A DNA stretch of 49,724 nucleotides from Lautropia sp. SCN 69-89 (GCA_001724855.1 MEED01000038.1:1-49724), one strand, 5' to 3'; shown: positions 1-12,413, counted from the stretch's first letter. Translations and numbers: made by a program. The notes: generated by a model not told the origin, from the sequence alone.

Positions 1-94
1 CCCCCGACTCCAGCAGCGTGACCTCGTGTCCGCCGCGCAGCGCCGGCTTCAGGCTCTCGTACCAGGGCAGCGAAACGTACTTGCGCTCGGTCAC
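1..94 (-). CDS. Cardiolipin synthase B-like protein, N-terminal fragment
   Basis: Only about 31 codons lie in the window; the rest is beyond its left edge. From a GTG at 94 the reading is VTERKYVSLP..., ending in GHEVTLLESG. That resembles the strand found just before the first phospholipase D domain of ClsB-type cardiolipin synthases, which join phosphatidyl groups at the inner membrane. It follows the EEP-family gene in the same direction, and EEP-clsB is a common pair in Burkholderiales. No HKD motif is visible, so the call rests on a short match plus context. The frame stays open upstream of 94, so the true start may be earlier. Confidence 0.42.
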   Translation of the reverse strand, partial: MTERKYVSLPWYESLKPALRGGHEVTLLESG

Positions 95-149
95 GTCGCT
101 CGCGATCGGTGCAGGGCACGGCGCTCGCGGCGCCGGGCCCGGGGAGGTT

Positions 150-1157
150 TCAGGCGCCCGGGTCGACCAGCTCCAGGTCTGCCACCAGCGGACTGTGGTC
201 CGACAGGCGCGCCCACTCGATGCCGCGCAAGACCCGCGCAGCGTTCACGCGGAAACCGCGCTGGTAGATCCGGTCCATGCGGAACCATGGCACCAGTGCC
301 GGGAAAGTGCGCGCGGTGCGCACCATCCGCGGCGCGCTGGCAAGTGCCAGGGCCTCGGGCAGTTCGATGGCGGGCTGACGATCGCGCGCGAAGTAGGCGG
401 CGCGCTGCACGAATTCGAGCTGCGGCCTCATCGCGTCGAAGACCTCGACCACGCGGATCTCGCGGCACAGGCGATCCGAGAGCCGGTTGCGCCAGTCGTT
501 GAAGTCACCGGCGATGATCAGCGGCGCCTCGGCGGAGACCGTGTTCGAGACCCAGTCGATGAGCGCGTCGAGCTGCCGCTCGCGGCTGCGCGCGAGCAGG
601 CCGAAGTGCACGACGAAGCAATGCACGTCGAGGCGGCCGACCTTGACGACGCAATGCAGCAGGCCGCGCTTCTCGAGCGCGTGGTCGGAGATGTCGCGGT
701 TCTCCAGACCGATGATCGGGTAGCGCGACAGCAGTGCGTTGCCGTGGTGACCATGCAGGTAGCTCGCGTTGCGGCCATAGGCCGTCTCGAAGGTCTGCCG
801 CAGCCTGGGCGAGCGCGAAAGGAAGACGTCCTGCGGTTCGTCGGGCCAGTGTTCCAGGCGCCGCGCATGGCGCTCGTGCCGGCCCTGCACCTCCTGCAGG
901 AAGACCAGGTCGCTGTCGAGCTCGTGCAGGCGCGCGCGCAGTTCGTGGATGCGCGTCACCCGGCGCAGGCCCATGAACTCGCGCAGCACGCCCTTGTGGA
1001 TGTTGTAGGTGGATACGCGCAAGGTCGCAACCGTGTCGCCGTCGGTCTTCGCCTTCGGCGGGAGCGCGGCGCGGCGGGGCTTGACGGCCCTGCGGCGATT
1101 GCCGCGAAGCGCCTCGGGGTGCTCCGCGGGCGGGCGGCGCTGCGTGGCGGCGCTCAT
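150..1157 (-). CDS. Endonuclease/exonuclease/phosphatase (EEP) family protein
   Basis: The 335-residue protein belongs to the metal-dependent EEP fold (DNase I, exonuclease III, sphingomyelinase). The signature blocks are visible in order: STYNIHKG, FLQEVQ (metal-binding Glu), a HGHHGNALLSRYP block, GDFND (catalytic Asp/Asn) and a C-terminal SDHSPL. There is no signal peptide; the first 45 residues are basic and low in complexity. The ATG at 1157 was chosen because it overlaps the nudB stop (ATGA), which fits translational coupling; the frame is open further upstream but lies inside nudB. The substrate is unknown. The neighbouring clsB-like gene hints at a phospholipid-related phosphodiesterase, which is inference only. 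Confidence 0.85.
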   Translation of the reverse strand: MSAATQRRPPAEHPEALRGNRRRAVKPRRAALPPKAKTDGDTVATLRVSTYNIHKGVLREFMGLRRVTRIHELRARLHELDSDLVFLQEVQGRHERHARRLEHWPDEPQDVFLSRSPRLRQTFETAYGRNASYLHGHHGNALLSRYPIIGLENRDISDHALEKRGLLHCVVKVGRLDVHCFVVHFGLLARSRERQLDALIDWVSNTVSAEAPLIIAGDFNDWRNRLSDRLCREIRVVEVFDAMRPQLEFVQRAAYFARDRQPAIELPEALALASAPRMVRTARTFPALVPWFRMDRIYQRGFRVNAARVLRGIEWARLSDHSPLVADLELVDPGA

Positions 1158-1615
1158 CGGCCTTCCTGCGAGGCCGCCCGGCGCGGCAACTGCCGGATCG
1201 CCTCGGCGTTGCTCCACGAGAAGCAGCGCTCGGCGGCCTGCTCCCAGGGCAGCCACTCGTAGCGCAGGTGCTCGCGCGGAGCGATGCGCACCGGGACAGC
1301 GTCGGGGACCCGCAGGCCGAAGACGTGCTCGGTGTTGTGCGTCACGCCTTCGGCATAGCGATGCCGCCAGTGCGCATAGATCTCGTAGCGGTTCACCAGA
1401 TGCCAGTCGGCAAGTTCGTGCCGGGCGGTGTCGAGCCCGGTCTCCTCGAGCACTTCGCGGCGGCAGGTGTCGGCCAGCGGCTCGTCGACGCTCGCCCTGC
1501 TTCCGGTGACCGACTGCCAGAAGCCCGGGTGGTCGGCGCGCTCGAGCAGCAGCACCCGCAGGTCGGGCGTGTGGATCACGACCAGCACCGACTCCGGAAC
1601 CTTGGCGCCCGCCAT
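1154..1615 (-). CDS. nudB: Dihydroneopterin triphosphate diphosphatase (Nudix hydrolase)
   Basis: The 153-residue Nudix hydrolase probably removes pyrophosphate from dihydroneopterin triphosphate in folate synthesis. The N-terminus KVPESVLVVIHT and the WQSVTGS block are characteristic of NudB. The Nudix box has REVLEETGL with the upstream Glu, but one residue more than the classical five between Gly and Glu; I recall this spacing in other betaproteobacterial NudB proteins. It starts 22 bp after aspS and overlaps the next gene by 4 bp, so it is probably co-transcribed. The aspS-nudB order supports the assignment over a generic Nudix enzyme. Confidence 0.85.
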   Translation of the reverse strand: MAGAKVPESVLVVIHTPDLRVLLLERADHPGFWQSVTGSRASVDEPLADTCRREVLEETGLDTARHELADWHLVNRYEIYAHWRHRYAEGVTHNTEHVFGLRVPDAVPVRIAPREHLRYEWLPWEQAAERCFSWSNAEAIRQLPRRAASQEGR

Positions 1616-1637
1616 CTGCCCGTCCCAGCGACCCGGA

Positions 1638-3434
1638 TCACGCCTTCGCCGGCTCCGCGAGCCGCAGGCGGATGTGCAGCTCGCGCAGCTGCTTCTCGTC
1701 GACCGGCGACGGCGCCTGCGTCAGCAGGCACTGCGCGCGCTGGGTCTTCGGGAACGCGATGACGTCGCGGATCGACTCGGCGCCGGCCATCATCGTCACG
1801 ATGCGGTCGAGGCCGAACGCGATGCCGCCGTGCGGCGGCGCGCCGTATTGCAGCGCGTCGAGCAGGAAGCCGAATTTCGCGCGTGCCTCCTCGGGGCCGA
1901 TCTTCAGCGCCTGGAACACCTTGCTCTGCACCTGCTCGCGGTGGATGCGCACCGACCCGCCGCCGATCTCCCAGCCGTTGAGCACCATGTCGTAGGCCTT
2001 GGCCAGGCAGCGACCCGGATCGGTTTCCATCAGGTCTTCGTGGCCGTCCTTCGGCGAAGTGAACGGGTGGTGCACCGCGACCCAGCGCGCGGCTTCCTCG
2101 TCGTACTCGAACATCGGGAAGTCGGTGACCCACAGCGGTTTCCACCCCGGCTCGAACAGGCCGTTGCGCCGGCCGAACTCGGAATGACCGATCTTCGTGC
2201 GCAGCGCGCCGATCGCGTCGTTGACCACCTTCGCGCGGTCGGCGCCGAAGAAGACCAGGTCGCCGCTGCGCGCCCCGGTGCGCTCGAGGATCGCCGCGAT
2301 CGCGGCGTCGTGGAGGTTCTTGACGATCGGCGACTGCAGGCCCTCGCGGCCCTTCGCAGCGTCGTTCACCTTGATCCATGCCAGGCCCTTCGCGCCGTAG
2401 ATCGCGACGAACTGGCCGTAGCCGTCGATCTCGCTGCGCGTCATCTCGCCGCCGCCGGGCACGCGCAACGCGACCACGCGGCCGCCCTCGCTGTTGGCGG
2501 CAGCGCTGAAGACCTTGAAATCGACGTCCTTCATCACGTCGGTGAGCTCCGTGAAGGCGAGCTTCACGCGCAGGTCGGGCTTGTCGGAACCGTACAGGTT
2601 CATCGCCTCGGCATAGGGCATCGTCGGGAACGGCGCGGCGAGCTCCACCCCGATCGCGTTGCGGAACACGACGCGGATCATGTCCTCGAAGATCGCGCGG
2701 ATCTCGGTCTCGGACAGGAACGAGGTCTCGCAGTCGATCTGCGTGAACTCGGGCTGGCGATCGGCGCGAAGGTCCTCGTCGCGGAAGCACTTGGTGATCT
2801 GGTAATAGCGGTCGAAGCCGGCCACCATCAGCAGCTGCTTGAACAGCTGCGGCGACTGCGGCAGCGCGAAGAACTGGCCGGCATGCACCCGCGACGGCAC
2901 CAGGTAGTCGCGCGCGCCTTCGGGCGTCGACCGGGTGAGCATCGGTGTCTCGATGTCGACGAAGCCGAGCGCGTCGAGATACTTGCGCACTTCCATCGCG
3001 ACCCGGTAGCGCAGCATCAGGTTCTGCTGCATCGGAGCACGGCGCAGGTCGAGCACGCGATGCGTGAGCCGCGTCGTCTCCGAGAGGTTTTCGTCGTCGA
3101 GCTGGAACGGCGGCGTCACCGACGGGTTGAGGATCTCGATCTGCTGGCAGAGCACCTCGACCTGGCCGCTGCGGATGTTCGCGTTCGCCGTGCCCTCGGG
3201 TCGGCGGCGCACCGTGCCCACCACCTTCACGCAGTACTCGTTGCGGATCCGCTCGGCCACCTCGAACACCTGAGGCCGGTCGGGATCGCAGACGACCTGC
3301 GCGAGCCCTTCGCGGTCGCGCAGGTCGATGAAGATCACCCCGCCGTGGTCGCGGCGGCGATGGACCCAGCCGAACAGCGTCACCACCTGGTCGAGATGCT
3401 CGGTGGATAGCTGGCCGGTGTAGCAACTGCGCAT
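1638..3434 (-). CDS. aspS: Aspartyl-tRNA synthetase
   Basis: The 598-residue bacterial-type class IIb synthetase charges tRNA with aspartate. In order: an anticodon-binding OB domain ([11 protein letters not shown], residues 20-110), the class II core with motif 1, motif 2 around FRDED and RQPEFTQID, the bacterial GAD insertion (about 290-400), and motif 3 [10 protein letters not shown] near the C-terminus. The ATG at 3434 has GGAGA six bases upstream and matches the usual start MR-x-x-Y. An in-frame ATG at 3452 overlaps the DUF502 stop but adds six atypical residues. Whether this enzyme also charges tRNA-Asn, as in bacteria lacking AsnRS, cannot be told from this window. Confidence 0.96.
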   Translation of the reverse strand: MRSCYTGQLSTEHLDQVVTLFGWVHRRRDHGGVIFIDLRDREGLAQVVCDPDRPQVFEVAERIRNEYCVKVVGTVRRRPEGTANANIRSGQVEVLCQQIEILNPSVTPPFQLDDENLSETTRLTHRVLDLRRAPMQQNLMLRYRVAMEVRKYLDALGFVDIETPMLTRSTPEGARDYLVPSRVHAGQFFALPQSPQLFKQLLMVAGFDRYYQITKCFRDEDLRADRQPEFTQIDCETSFLSETEIRAIFEDMIRVVFRNAIGVELAAPFPTMPYAEAMNLYGSDKPDLRVKLAFTELTDVMKDVDFKVFSAAANSEGGRVVALRVPGGGEMTRSEIDGYGQFVAIYGAKGLAWIKVNDAAKGREGLQSPIVKNLHDAAIAAILERTGARSGDLVFFGADRAKVVNDAIGALRTKIGHSEFGRRNGLFEPGWKPLWVTDFPMFEYDEEAARWVAVHHPFTSPKDGHEDLMETDPGRCLAKAYDMVLNGWEIGGGSVRIHREQVQSKVFQALKIGPEEARAKFGFLLDALQYGAPPHGGIAFGLDRIVTMMAGAESIRDVIAFPKTQRAQCLLTQAPSPVDEKQLRELHIRLRLAEPAKA

Positions 3435-3448
3435 CGATGTTCTCCGGT

Positions 3449-4075
3449 TCATTCGCGGTGCATCGCGACGACGACCGCGCCGTCGCGATCGGCCGGGGCG
3501 ACGACCCCCATGGACACCACGTACTTCAGCGCCTCGTCGACGCTCATGTTCAGTTCGATCGTCTCGGCACGCGGCATCATCAGGAAAAAGCCCGAGGTCG
3601 GGTTCGGCGTCGTCGGCACGTAGACCGAGATCATTTCGACCCCGACCCGGCGACGCACTTCGTCGGCCGGCGTGCCGGTCTGGAACGCGATCGTCCAGAC
3701 GTCGGTGCGCGGATACTGCACCAGCAGCGCACGGCGGAACGCCTGGCCACTGGGCGACAGGATCGTGTCACTGACCTGCTTCACGCTCGAGTAGATCGAG
3801 CGCACGATCGGGATGCGCGCGAGCAGCGCCTCCCAGTAGACCAGCAGCCGCTCGCCGATGAAGTTGCGCGCGAGCAGGCCGGTGAGCGCCACCACCAGCA
3901 CGGTGAGCACCACGCCCAGGCCCGGGATGTCGTGCCCGAACAGGGTGTGCGGCTGCCACTGCGAGGGCAGCAGCAGCAGCGTGCGGTCCATCGTCGTCAC
4001 GATCAGGTCGAGCACCCACAGCGTGATGGCGAGGGGCACCCAGATCAGGAGCCCGGTGACGAGGTACTTGCGCAT
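3449..4075 (-). CDS. DUF502 family inner-membrane protein
   Basis: The 208-residue protein has two N-terminal membrane helices (residues 5-27 and 53-72) followed by a soluble domain. The DUF502 hallmarks are present: [15 protein letters not shown] after helix 2, then [13 protein letters not shown] and the SMGV segment near the end. The biochemical function of the family is not established; plant homologues (LCV-like/COV) affect vascular patterning. It lies 24 bp after fmdB and its stop abuts the start of aspS, an arrangement common in betaproteobacteria. The role in this operon is unknown. Confidence 0.88.
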   Translation of the reverse strand: MRKYLVTGLLIWVPLAITLWVLDLIVTTMDRTLLLLPSQWQPHTLFGHDIPGLGVVLTVLVVALTGLLARNFIGERLLVYWEALLARIPIVRSIYSSVKQVSDTILSPSGQAFRRALLVQYPRTDVWTIAFQTGTPADEVRRRVGVEMISVYVPTTPNPTSGFFLMMPRAETIELNMSVDEALKYVVSMGVVAPADRDGAVVVAMHRE

Positions 4076-4099
4076 GGAGTGCGAGGCGCGCGGCGCTCC

Positions 4100-4456
4100 T
4101 CAGCCCTGCTTCGCGCCGGCGGCCGGCGCGGCTGCGGCGGGCGCCGGCGTCGTCCCCGCCGCGCTGGAGCCGGAAGCCGCCGGCTCGGCCTTCTTCGAGT
4201 CCGCCGTCTTCGATTCGGCCCCGGCGTCGGCCTTGCCGTCGCCCGGCTTCGAGTCGGATGCGCCCTTCTTGCCCCCGTCACGGAAGTCGGTGACGTACCA
4301 GCCGCTGCCCTTGAGCTGGAACGCCGGCGCGCTCAGTCGCTTGTGAAAGGCTTCCGCACCGCACTCGGGGCAGACGGTGAGCGGCGCGTCGGAGAGTTTC
4401 TGCAGCACGTCCTTCTCGACGCCGCAGTGGTCGCAACGGTAGGCGTAAATCGGCAT
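4100..4456 (-). CDS. FmdB-family zinc-ribbon protein
   Basis: The 118-residue protein starts MPIYAYRCDHCG and carries a CxxC...CPEC zinc ribbon (Cys 8, 11, 29, 32), typical of the FmdB/CxxC-CxxC-SSSS family of putative regulators. After residue 60 (GSGWYVTDF) the chain becomes a long low-complexity Ala/Pro/Ser/Lys tail. The ATG at 4456 is the only start giving the family N-terminus. It is the first gene of the operon leading into DUF502 and aspS. The family takes its name from a regulator of formamidase/amide genes in Methylophilus; a role here is not demonstrated. Confidence 0.87.
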   Translation of the reverse strand: MPIYAYRCDHCGVEKDVLQKLSDAPLTVCPECGAEAFHKRLSAPAFQLKGSGWYVTDFRDGGKKGASDSKPGDGKADAGAESKTADSKKAEPAASGSSAAGTTPAPAAAAPAAGAKQG

Positions 4457-4520
4457 GGCGCAGGTATCCCGCGAGAAGAGCGCCGCCGGCTGGGGCGGCG
4501 GGAACGCAAGAAAACCTTGA

Positions 4521-4526
4521 ATTATA
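4521..4526 (-). promoter_or_regulatory. Candidate -10 box for the fmdB-aspS operon
   Basis: On the minus strand 4526-4521 reads TATAAT, a perfect sigma-70 -10 hexamer, about 65 bp before the fmdB ATG and in the only AT-rich patch of this intergenic stretch. No good -35 hexamer lies at 16-18 bp, so an activator or another sigma contact may be needed. Assigned by eye. Confidence 0.45.
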
Positions 4527-4568
4527 AGAGAAAAGCCTCGCCAACGGGGCCGCAAGACCCCCGCGGCA

Positions 4569-5183
4569 TCAGGCGTGAAGCGCCTGCGCGGCCGAATCGA
4601 TCGCCGCGCGCAGCTCCGGGTAGCTGCGGGTGACCGGGAACTGCGGAAACCGCTGTACGATCGACTCGGGCGGATGGATGAAGAACCCGGCGTCGGCGGC
4701 CATCAGCATCCCGGTGTCGTTGTAGGAATCGCCGGCCGCGATCACGCGGAAATTCAGGCCCTTGAGCGCCTCGACGGCGGCGCGCTTCTGGTCGGGCATC
4801 CGCAGGCGGTAGTCGCGGACTACGCCCTGGGCGTCCACCTCGAGGCGGTGGCACAGCAGCGTCGGCCGACCGAGCTGGCGCATCAGCGGCTCGGCGAACT
4901 CGTAGAAGGTGTCGGACAGGATGAAGACCTGGTAGCGCGCGCGCAGGTCGTCCAGGAACTCTCGCGCGCCCGGCATCGGGCCCATTCCCTCGATTACCCG
5001 CTGGATGTCGCTCAGCTTGAGCCGGTGCCGGGCAAGCAGGTCGAGGCGAAAGCGCATCAGCCGGTCGTAGTCGGGCTCGTCGCGCGTGGTCCGCGAGAAC
5101 TCGGCGATGCCGGTGCGGCGGGAAAACTCGATCCAGATCTCGGGCACCAGCACGCCTTCGAGGTCCAGGCAAACCACTTGCAT
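4569..5183 (-). CDS. thrH: Phosphoserine phosphatase / homoserine phosphotransferase ThrH
   Basis: The 204-residue HAD-superfamily enzyme starts MQVVCLDLEGVLVPEIW, the ThrH signature, in which the usual DxDGV loop reads DLEGV. The later HAD motifs are ILSDTF (motif II), a Lys in PDQKRAA (motif III) and AAGDSYNDTGM (motif IV). ThrH from Pseudomonas aeruginosa dephosphorylates phosphoserine and can pass the phosphate to homoserine, linking serine and threonine synthesis. The start at 5183 was chosen because upstream in-frame residues are Pro/Arg/Ala-rich filler. It is transcribed away from the PaaK-like gene, with about 147 bp between them. Confidence 0.92.
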   Translation of the reverse strand: MQVVCLDLEGVLVPEIWIEFSRRTGIAEFSRTTRDEPDYDRLMRFRLDLLARHRLKLSDIQRVIEGMGPMPGAREFLDDLRARYQVFILSDTFYEFAEPLMRQLGRPTLLCHRLEVDAQGVVRDYRLRMPDQKRAAVEALKGLNFRVIAAGDSYNDTGMLMAADAGFFIHPPESIVQRFPQFPVTRSYPELRAAIDSAAQALHA

Positions 5184-5330
5184 CTGCGATCGCTCCAGGT
5201 GGGCGGCGCCGGTCGGCGCCGTCGGCGCGCGCAATGGTATCGCAGGCCCAGTGCCGGGATCGTTCCGCCCCGGGGGTGCCGGATGACGCAGGTCAAGCCG
5301 GGCCGGGCGTCGTCTCGCTATGTTGCCGCC

Positions 5331-6782
5331 ATGACGGGCACAGGCGAACACGGGCCGGGCGGCGCGCTCGATCCCTGGGACTGGTGGCGCGGCACCAGCG
5401 AGCTCTGGCGCTGGGGCGAGCGGGTGCGCGAGATCTGGCTCGACGACCTCGCCGACGACGCGACACGGAGCGCGACGCGTCAGCGGCGCATCGCCGGCCT
5501 TCTCGGGCACGCCCGCGAGAACTCCGCGTTCTACCGGACCCACTATCGGCACCTACCCTCCGGCTGCGCCGACCTGCGCGCCTGCCCGCCGGTCACGCGT
5601 TCGCAGCTGATGGCGAACTTCGACGGCTGGGTCACCGATCCGCAACTGCGCCGGCGCGAACTCGAGGCCTTCGTCCGCGATCCGTCGCGCGTCGCCGAAC
5701 CCTGGCTCGGCAAGTACGCGGTCTGGACCAGCTCGGGCACCACCGGCGTGCCTGGCATCTACGTACAGGACCCCGATGCGCTGGCAGTCTATGCGGCGCT
5801 TCTCACCACGCGATTCGAGTTCGGGCCGATGGTCGCCGATCCATGGCAGATGCCCGGGGCATCGGCCCGCATGGCGCTGGTGGCGGCCACCGGCGGGCAT
5901 TTCGCCGGCGTGGTCTGGTGGGAACGCCAGTGCCGCCTGCATCCGCTGCTGGCGGCGCATACCCGCGTGTTCTCGATCCTGCAGCCGCTCGACACACTGG
6001 TGGCGCAACTGAACGACTGGCAGCCGGCGTTCGTGGGCAGCTACCCGACCATGCTCGCGCTGCTGGCACACGAGCAGTGCGAAGGCCGGCTGAAGATCCG
6101 CCCGCGCGCGGTCTGGAGCGGCGGCGAGGCACTCACCGCAGCCGACCGGGTCGCGATCGCCGACGGCTTCGCCTGCCCCGTGGTCGAGGACTACGGCGCG
6201 TCCGAATGCATGCAGATCGCGTTCGGCTGCCGGCACGGGCGGCTGCACCTGAACGACGACTGGGTGGTGCTCGAGCCCGTGGACGAGGACGGTGACCCGG
6301 TGCCGCCGGGCCAGCCGTCCCGCACGGTGCTGCTCACGAACCTGGCCAATCGTGTGCAGCCGGTGATCCGCTACGACCTCGGCGACAGCGTGACCGTCGA
6401 CACCACGCCCTGCCCCTGCGGCCAGCGGCGTCCGTCGGTGCGCGTGCAGGGCCGCCGCGACGACGTACTGGTACTCGACGGAGCCGGCGGCGCCGACGTG
6501 CGCCTGCTGCCTCTGGCGATCGAGACGGTGATCGAGGAGGAAGCCGGGGTACACCGGTTCCAGCTGATCCAGACCTCCCGCAACGCGCTGTGCCTGCGCG
6601 TGGACGCGCCCGGCGCGCGCCAGCGCGCCGTGGCCTGCCGGCGCGCCGCGCGTGCGCTGGCCCGCTTCCTGAAGGCCCAGGGCGTCGGGGCGGTGGAACT
6701 GAAGCTCGACGATTGCCCACCGCAGGTGAACCCGGTGAGCGGCAAGCTGCGCCGCGTGCGCGCGTCGGCCGCGAGCGGCTGA
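5331..6782 (+). CDS. PaaK-like adenylate-forming enzyme (phenylacetate-CoA ligase family)
   Basis: The protein of about 483 residues belongs to the PaaK/CapK/F390-synthetase-like branch of the ANL superfamily, which activates carboxylates with ATP. Visible features are the nucleotide loop WTSSGTTGVPGIY, the GSYPTML and SGGEALT blocks, EDYGASECM (ANL motif with the conserved Glu), YDLGD followed by CPCGQRRPSVRVQGR, and a C-terminal lid ending with SGKLRRV. The CPCG cysteines and the hinge are typical of PaaK-type enzymes. No phenylacetate-pathway gene is nearby, so the substrate is unknown. No start has a good ribosome site; an in-frame ATG at 5283 would add 16 residues. Confidence 0.78.
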   Translation: MTGTGEHGPGGALDPWDWWRGTSELWRWGERVREIWLDDLADDATRSATRQRRIAGLLGHARENSAFYRTHYRHLPSGCADLRACPPVTRSQLMANFDGWVTDPQLRRRELEAFVRDPSRVAEPWLGKYAVWTSSGTTGVPGIYVQDPDALAVYAALLTTRFEFGPMVADPWQMPGASARMALVAATGGHFAGVVWWERQCRLHPLLAAHTRVFSILQPLDTLVAQLNDWQPAFVGSYPTMLALLAHEQCEGRLKIRPRAVWSGGEALTAADRVAIADGFACPVVEDYGASECMQIAFGCRHGRLHLNDDWVVLEPVDEDGDPVPPGQPSRTVLLTNLANRVQPVIRYDLGDSVTVDTTPCPCGQRRPSVRVQGRRDDVLVLDGAGGADVRLLPLAIETVIEEEAGVHRFQLIQTSRNALCLRVDAPGARQRAVACRRAARALARFLKAQGVGAVELKLDDCPPQVNPVSGKLRRVRASAASG

Positions 6783-6834
6783 GAACGGACCGCGCCGCCC
6801 GCGCCCGGGGCTCCGGCGCGCCGCGCGATCCGGC

Positions 6835-6866
6835 GCGTCCGTCGGAGCGTGGACTCCGACGGACGC
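6835..6866. terminator. Perfect 13-bp inverted repeat between convergent genes
   Basis: GCGTCCGTCGGAG (6835-6847) and its exact complement (6854-6866) enclose a six-base loop. The hairpin lies between the PaaK-like stop and the ssb stop, touching the last base of ssb. Position and symmetry suit a bidirectional terminator for the two convergent genes. Neither side has a T-run, so intrinsic termination would be weak. Confidence 0.55.
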
Positions 6867-7363
6867 TAGAACGGGATGTCGTCGTCCATGTCGTCGAAGT
6901 TCGGCGCCTTGCCGCCCGGGGCACCGCCCGGGGCACCGCCCGCGCCGCCGCTGCGCGCCGGGGCGCGTGCCGGCGCGCCCTGCACGGCCGGCTCGCGCGA
7001 GTAGCCACCCGCGTCGTCGCCGCCGCCGTCGCGCGAGCCGAGCAGCTGCATCGACTCGGCGATGATCTCGGTGGTGTAGCGGTCCTGGCCGTCCTTGTCC
7101 TGCCACTTGCGGGTCTTCAGCCGCCCTTCGACGTAGACCGGCCGGCCCTTCTTCAGGTATTCGCCGGCGATTTCGGCGAGGCGGTCGTAGAACACCACGC
7201 TGTGCCACTCGGTTTCCTCGCGCTTCTCGCCCGAGGCCTTGTCCTTCCAGTTGCGCGTGGTGGCGATGCGCACGTTGCAGATCGCGCTGCCGCTGGGCGC
7301 GTAGCGCGTCTCGGGATCGCGGCCGAGATTTCCGATCAGGATCACCTTGTTCACCGAAGCCAT
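6866..7363 (-). CDS. ssb: Single-stranded DNA-binding protein
   Basis: The 165-residue SSB starts [18 protein letters not shown] and has one OB fold (residues 1-110: [32 protein letters not shown]). A Gly/Ala/Pro-rich linker (about 115-150) leads to the acidic tip DMDDDIPF, which docks partner proteins such as exonuclease I, PriA and RecO. The linker contains a short GGAP duplication. It lies between the MFS gene and the convergent PaaK-like gene; ssb next to an MFS gene and uvrA is a familiar Burkholderiales arrangement. Confidence 0.97.
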   Translation of the reverse strand: MASVNKVILIGNLGRDPETRYAPSGSAICNVRIATTRNWKDKASGEKREETEWHSVVFYDRLAEIAGEYLKKGRPVYVEGRLKTRKWQDKDGQDRYTTEIIAESMQLLGSRDGGGDDAGGYSREPAVQGAPARAPARSGGAGGAPGGAPGGKAPNFDDMDDDIPF

Positions 7364-7385
7364 GCCGACCTCCAGGGAGAGTTTG

Positions 7386-8597
7386 CTAGAACCGATTCTC
7401 TCGAGCGACCGCGCGGCTGCGGGCCGAAGCCGGCCAGCGCCGCTGGCCCGCCGCGACCAGCAACCAGACCGCCATCAGCACCGCGCAGGCATCGAACACC
7501 GCCGGCTTGCCCCACTGCTGCTGCACCCACCCTCCGAGCAGGCCGCCGAAGAACAGGCCGAGCGACTGCGTCGTGTTGTAGATGCCCAGCGCGGTGCCCT
7601 TTGCATCGGGCGGCGCCAGCTGCGACACCAGGGACGGCAGGCTCGCTTCGAGGATATTGAAACCGACAAAGAATGCGAGCAGCAAGAGTGCCAGCGGGAC
7701 TAGGCCGCCCGGCTGCAGCGACAGCAGTACCTGCACTGCGAGCAGCAGGGCCACCGCCGCGAGGAACAGGGGGCGCAAGCGGCCGGCGCGTTCGCTCCAG
7801 AAGAGCGGCGGCGCCATCAGCGCGAACGAAAGCAGCACCACGGGCAGGTACAGTTTCCAGTGGTCGCCGAGCGCGATGCCGCCGCGATCGGCGAGCCAGG
7901 TCGGCAGCACGACGAACATCGCCATCTGCGCCGAGTGCAGCGTGAAGATGCCGAAGTTCAGCCGCAGCAGGTCGGTATCGAGCGCGATGCGGGCGAACGG
8001 CGTGCGCCCCGCCTGCGTCGCTGCCGCGGCTGCGGCCTGCGGCACCGCGGGCGTCACCAGCGTGATCACCGCGATCGCGGCCAGCGCGAGCAGGCCGGTG
8101 ACGGCGAAGATGCCGCCCATGCCGACCGCCTCGTAGAGCAGCGGCGCGCCCACCAGCGACAGCGAGAAGGTCAGTCCGATCGACGCGCCGACCATCGCCA
8201 TCGCCTTCGTGCGCTGGCTGTCTCGGGTGCTGTCGGCGATCAGCGCGGTGATCGCCGCCGAAATCGCGCCGGCGCCCTGGATCGCGCGCCCCACGATCGT
8301 CACGACCAGGTCGTCGGTGGCCGCCGCGACGAAGCTGCCCGCCGCGAACACCAGCAGGCCGAACACGATCACCGGCTTGCGCCCGAAGCGGTCGGAGGCC
8401 ATGCCGAACGGAATCTGCAGCGCCCCCTGCGTGAGGCCGTAGATGCCCAGCGCCAGGCCGATCAGGGTGGCGTCGTGGCCCCCGGGCAGGCTGCGCGCGT
8501 GCACCGCGAACACGGGCAGGATCAGGAACAGCCCGAGCATGCGCAGCGCGAACAGCGAAGCGAGCGACACGCTCGACCGCAGCTCGAGCGGCGTCAT
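7386..8597 (-). CDS. MFS transporter (drug/metabolite exporter type)
   Basis: The protein of about 403 residues has 12 predicted membrane helices. The MFS motif A appears after helix 2 as [13 protein letters not shown], and a motif-C-like Gly-rich stretch follows in helix 5 (GASIGLTF). This places it in the proton-antiport drug-efflux group, near YajR-type proteins; no substrate can be named. The start at 8597 (MTPLELRSS) begins directly before the first helix. An in-frame ATG at 8699 would add a 34-residue Pro/Arg-rich leader, and neither start has a good ribosome site. It is divergent from uvrA with a very short shared upstream region. Confidence 0.85.
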   Translation of the reverse strand: MTPLELRSSVSLASLFALRMLGLFLILPVFAVHARSLPGGHDATLIGLALGIYGLTQGALQIPFGMASDRFGRKPVIVFGLLVFAAGSFVAAATDDLVVTIVGRAIQGAGAISAAITALIADSTRDSQRTKAMAMVGASIGLTFSLSLVGAPLLYEAVGMGGIFAVTGLLALAAIAVITLVTPAVPQAAAAAATQAGRTPFARIALDTDLLRLNFGIFTLHSAQMAMFVVLPTWLADRGGIALGDHWKLYLPVVLLSFALMAPPLFWSERAGRLRPLFLAAVALLLAVQVLLSLQPGGLVPLALLLLAFFVGFNILEASLPSLVSQLAPPDAKGTALGIYNTTQSLGLFFGGLLGGWVQQQWGKPAVFDACAVLMAVWLLVAAGQRRWPASARSRAVARENRF

Positions 8598-8748
8598 CGG
8601 GTCGCCGCGCGTGCGCCGCTGCGCGCGGGCGGACGGCGATGCGCGCGCTTCGCCGGTCGAGCCGGCGCCGGCCGGGGAGTCTGGGGGCGGAGGGGGCATC
8701 ACGTGGGCGTTGGCAACCGGGTATATTAGCCGATTGGCCTTCGATCGC

Positions 8749-11663
<2,915 letters not shown>

Positions 11664-11667
<4 letters not shown>

Positions 11668-12413
11668 GGCTCTGTCGGCCCGCTGTCCAGGCCCGGCTCC
11701 TCCCGATCGGGCCGGTAGCGCGAAAAGCGCGCGTGCACGCTGGCCATGGCCGCGGCGTCGAGCAGCGCCGGTTCGCCCAGTTGCAGCGCCTGCCAGTAGA
11801 TCCGCGCCAGCGACTCCACCTCGACCGCAAGCTCGAGCGCCGCTTCGAGCGTGCCCGAGAGCGCGACCAGCCCGTGCTGCGCCAGCAGGCAGGCGCGCCG
11901 CCCCTCGAGCGCTACGCGCGCCGCGGCCGACAGGGCCGCGGTGCCGAAGGTCGCATACGGCGCGCAGCGGATGTCGTTGCCGCCCGCGACGGCGACCATG
12001 TAATGGAAGGCCGGGATGCCCTCGGCGTGGATTCGCGGCAGGCAGGCCAGCGTGGTGGCGAACGGCGGATGCGCATGGACGATCGCGCCGGCGTCGCTGC
12101 GCGCGGCGTACAGGTCGCGATGCAGCCGCCACTCCGACGAGGGTTGCCGCGATCCGTCCCGGCGCAACGGCTGCTCGGCAGCGGCGTCCTCGCCCGGCGG
12201 CGTATCCACCGGAAGCCAGACCAGGTCGTCGATCGTCATCGCCTCGTAGGCGAGCGCGCTCGGCGTGACCAGCAGGCCGTCGGCGCCGCCGCGATGCCAG
12301 CGCATCGAGACGTTGCCCGAACGCCCGGTGTTGATGCCCAGCGCGTTCATGCGGCGCGCGGCGTCGACGATCGCCGCGCGCGCCGCGTCCTCGCTGCGCC
12401 AGGCCGAGCTCAT
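11664..12413 (-). CDS. Class II aldolase/adducin family protein, possible deoxypentulose-phosphate aldolase
   Basis: The 249-residue protein is related to L-fuculose-1-phosphate aldolase. Visible elements are N-TGRSGNVS (phosphate binding), a [12 protein letters not shown] block with the Glu expected as catalytic base, the zinc pair HAHPP and a third His in AQHGLV. It starts inside the end of mtnA (ATGA overlap), so the two are translationally coupled. With MtnA it could act as Ald2, which splits 5-deoxyribulose- or methylthioribulose-1-phosphate into DHAP and an aldehyde (DHAP shunt). The alternative is MtnB dehydratase of the methionine salvage pathway, which has the same fold. I lean to aldolase because no other mtn genes are adjacent. 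Confidence 0.72.

Noticed and set aside
1428-3410. Long plus-strand frame opposite aspS
   Set aside because: It is antisense to a complete AspRS and has biased composition with no family resemblance.
7057-8597. Resistance island around ssb and the MFS exporter
   Set aside because: A single MFS gene in a conserved chromosomal order is no evidence for an island; there are no repeats, transposases or regulators.
8700-8748. LexA/SOS box upstream of uvrA
   Set aside because: No CTGT-N8-ACAG-like element is visible in the short region before the ATG.
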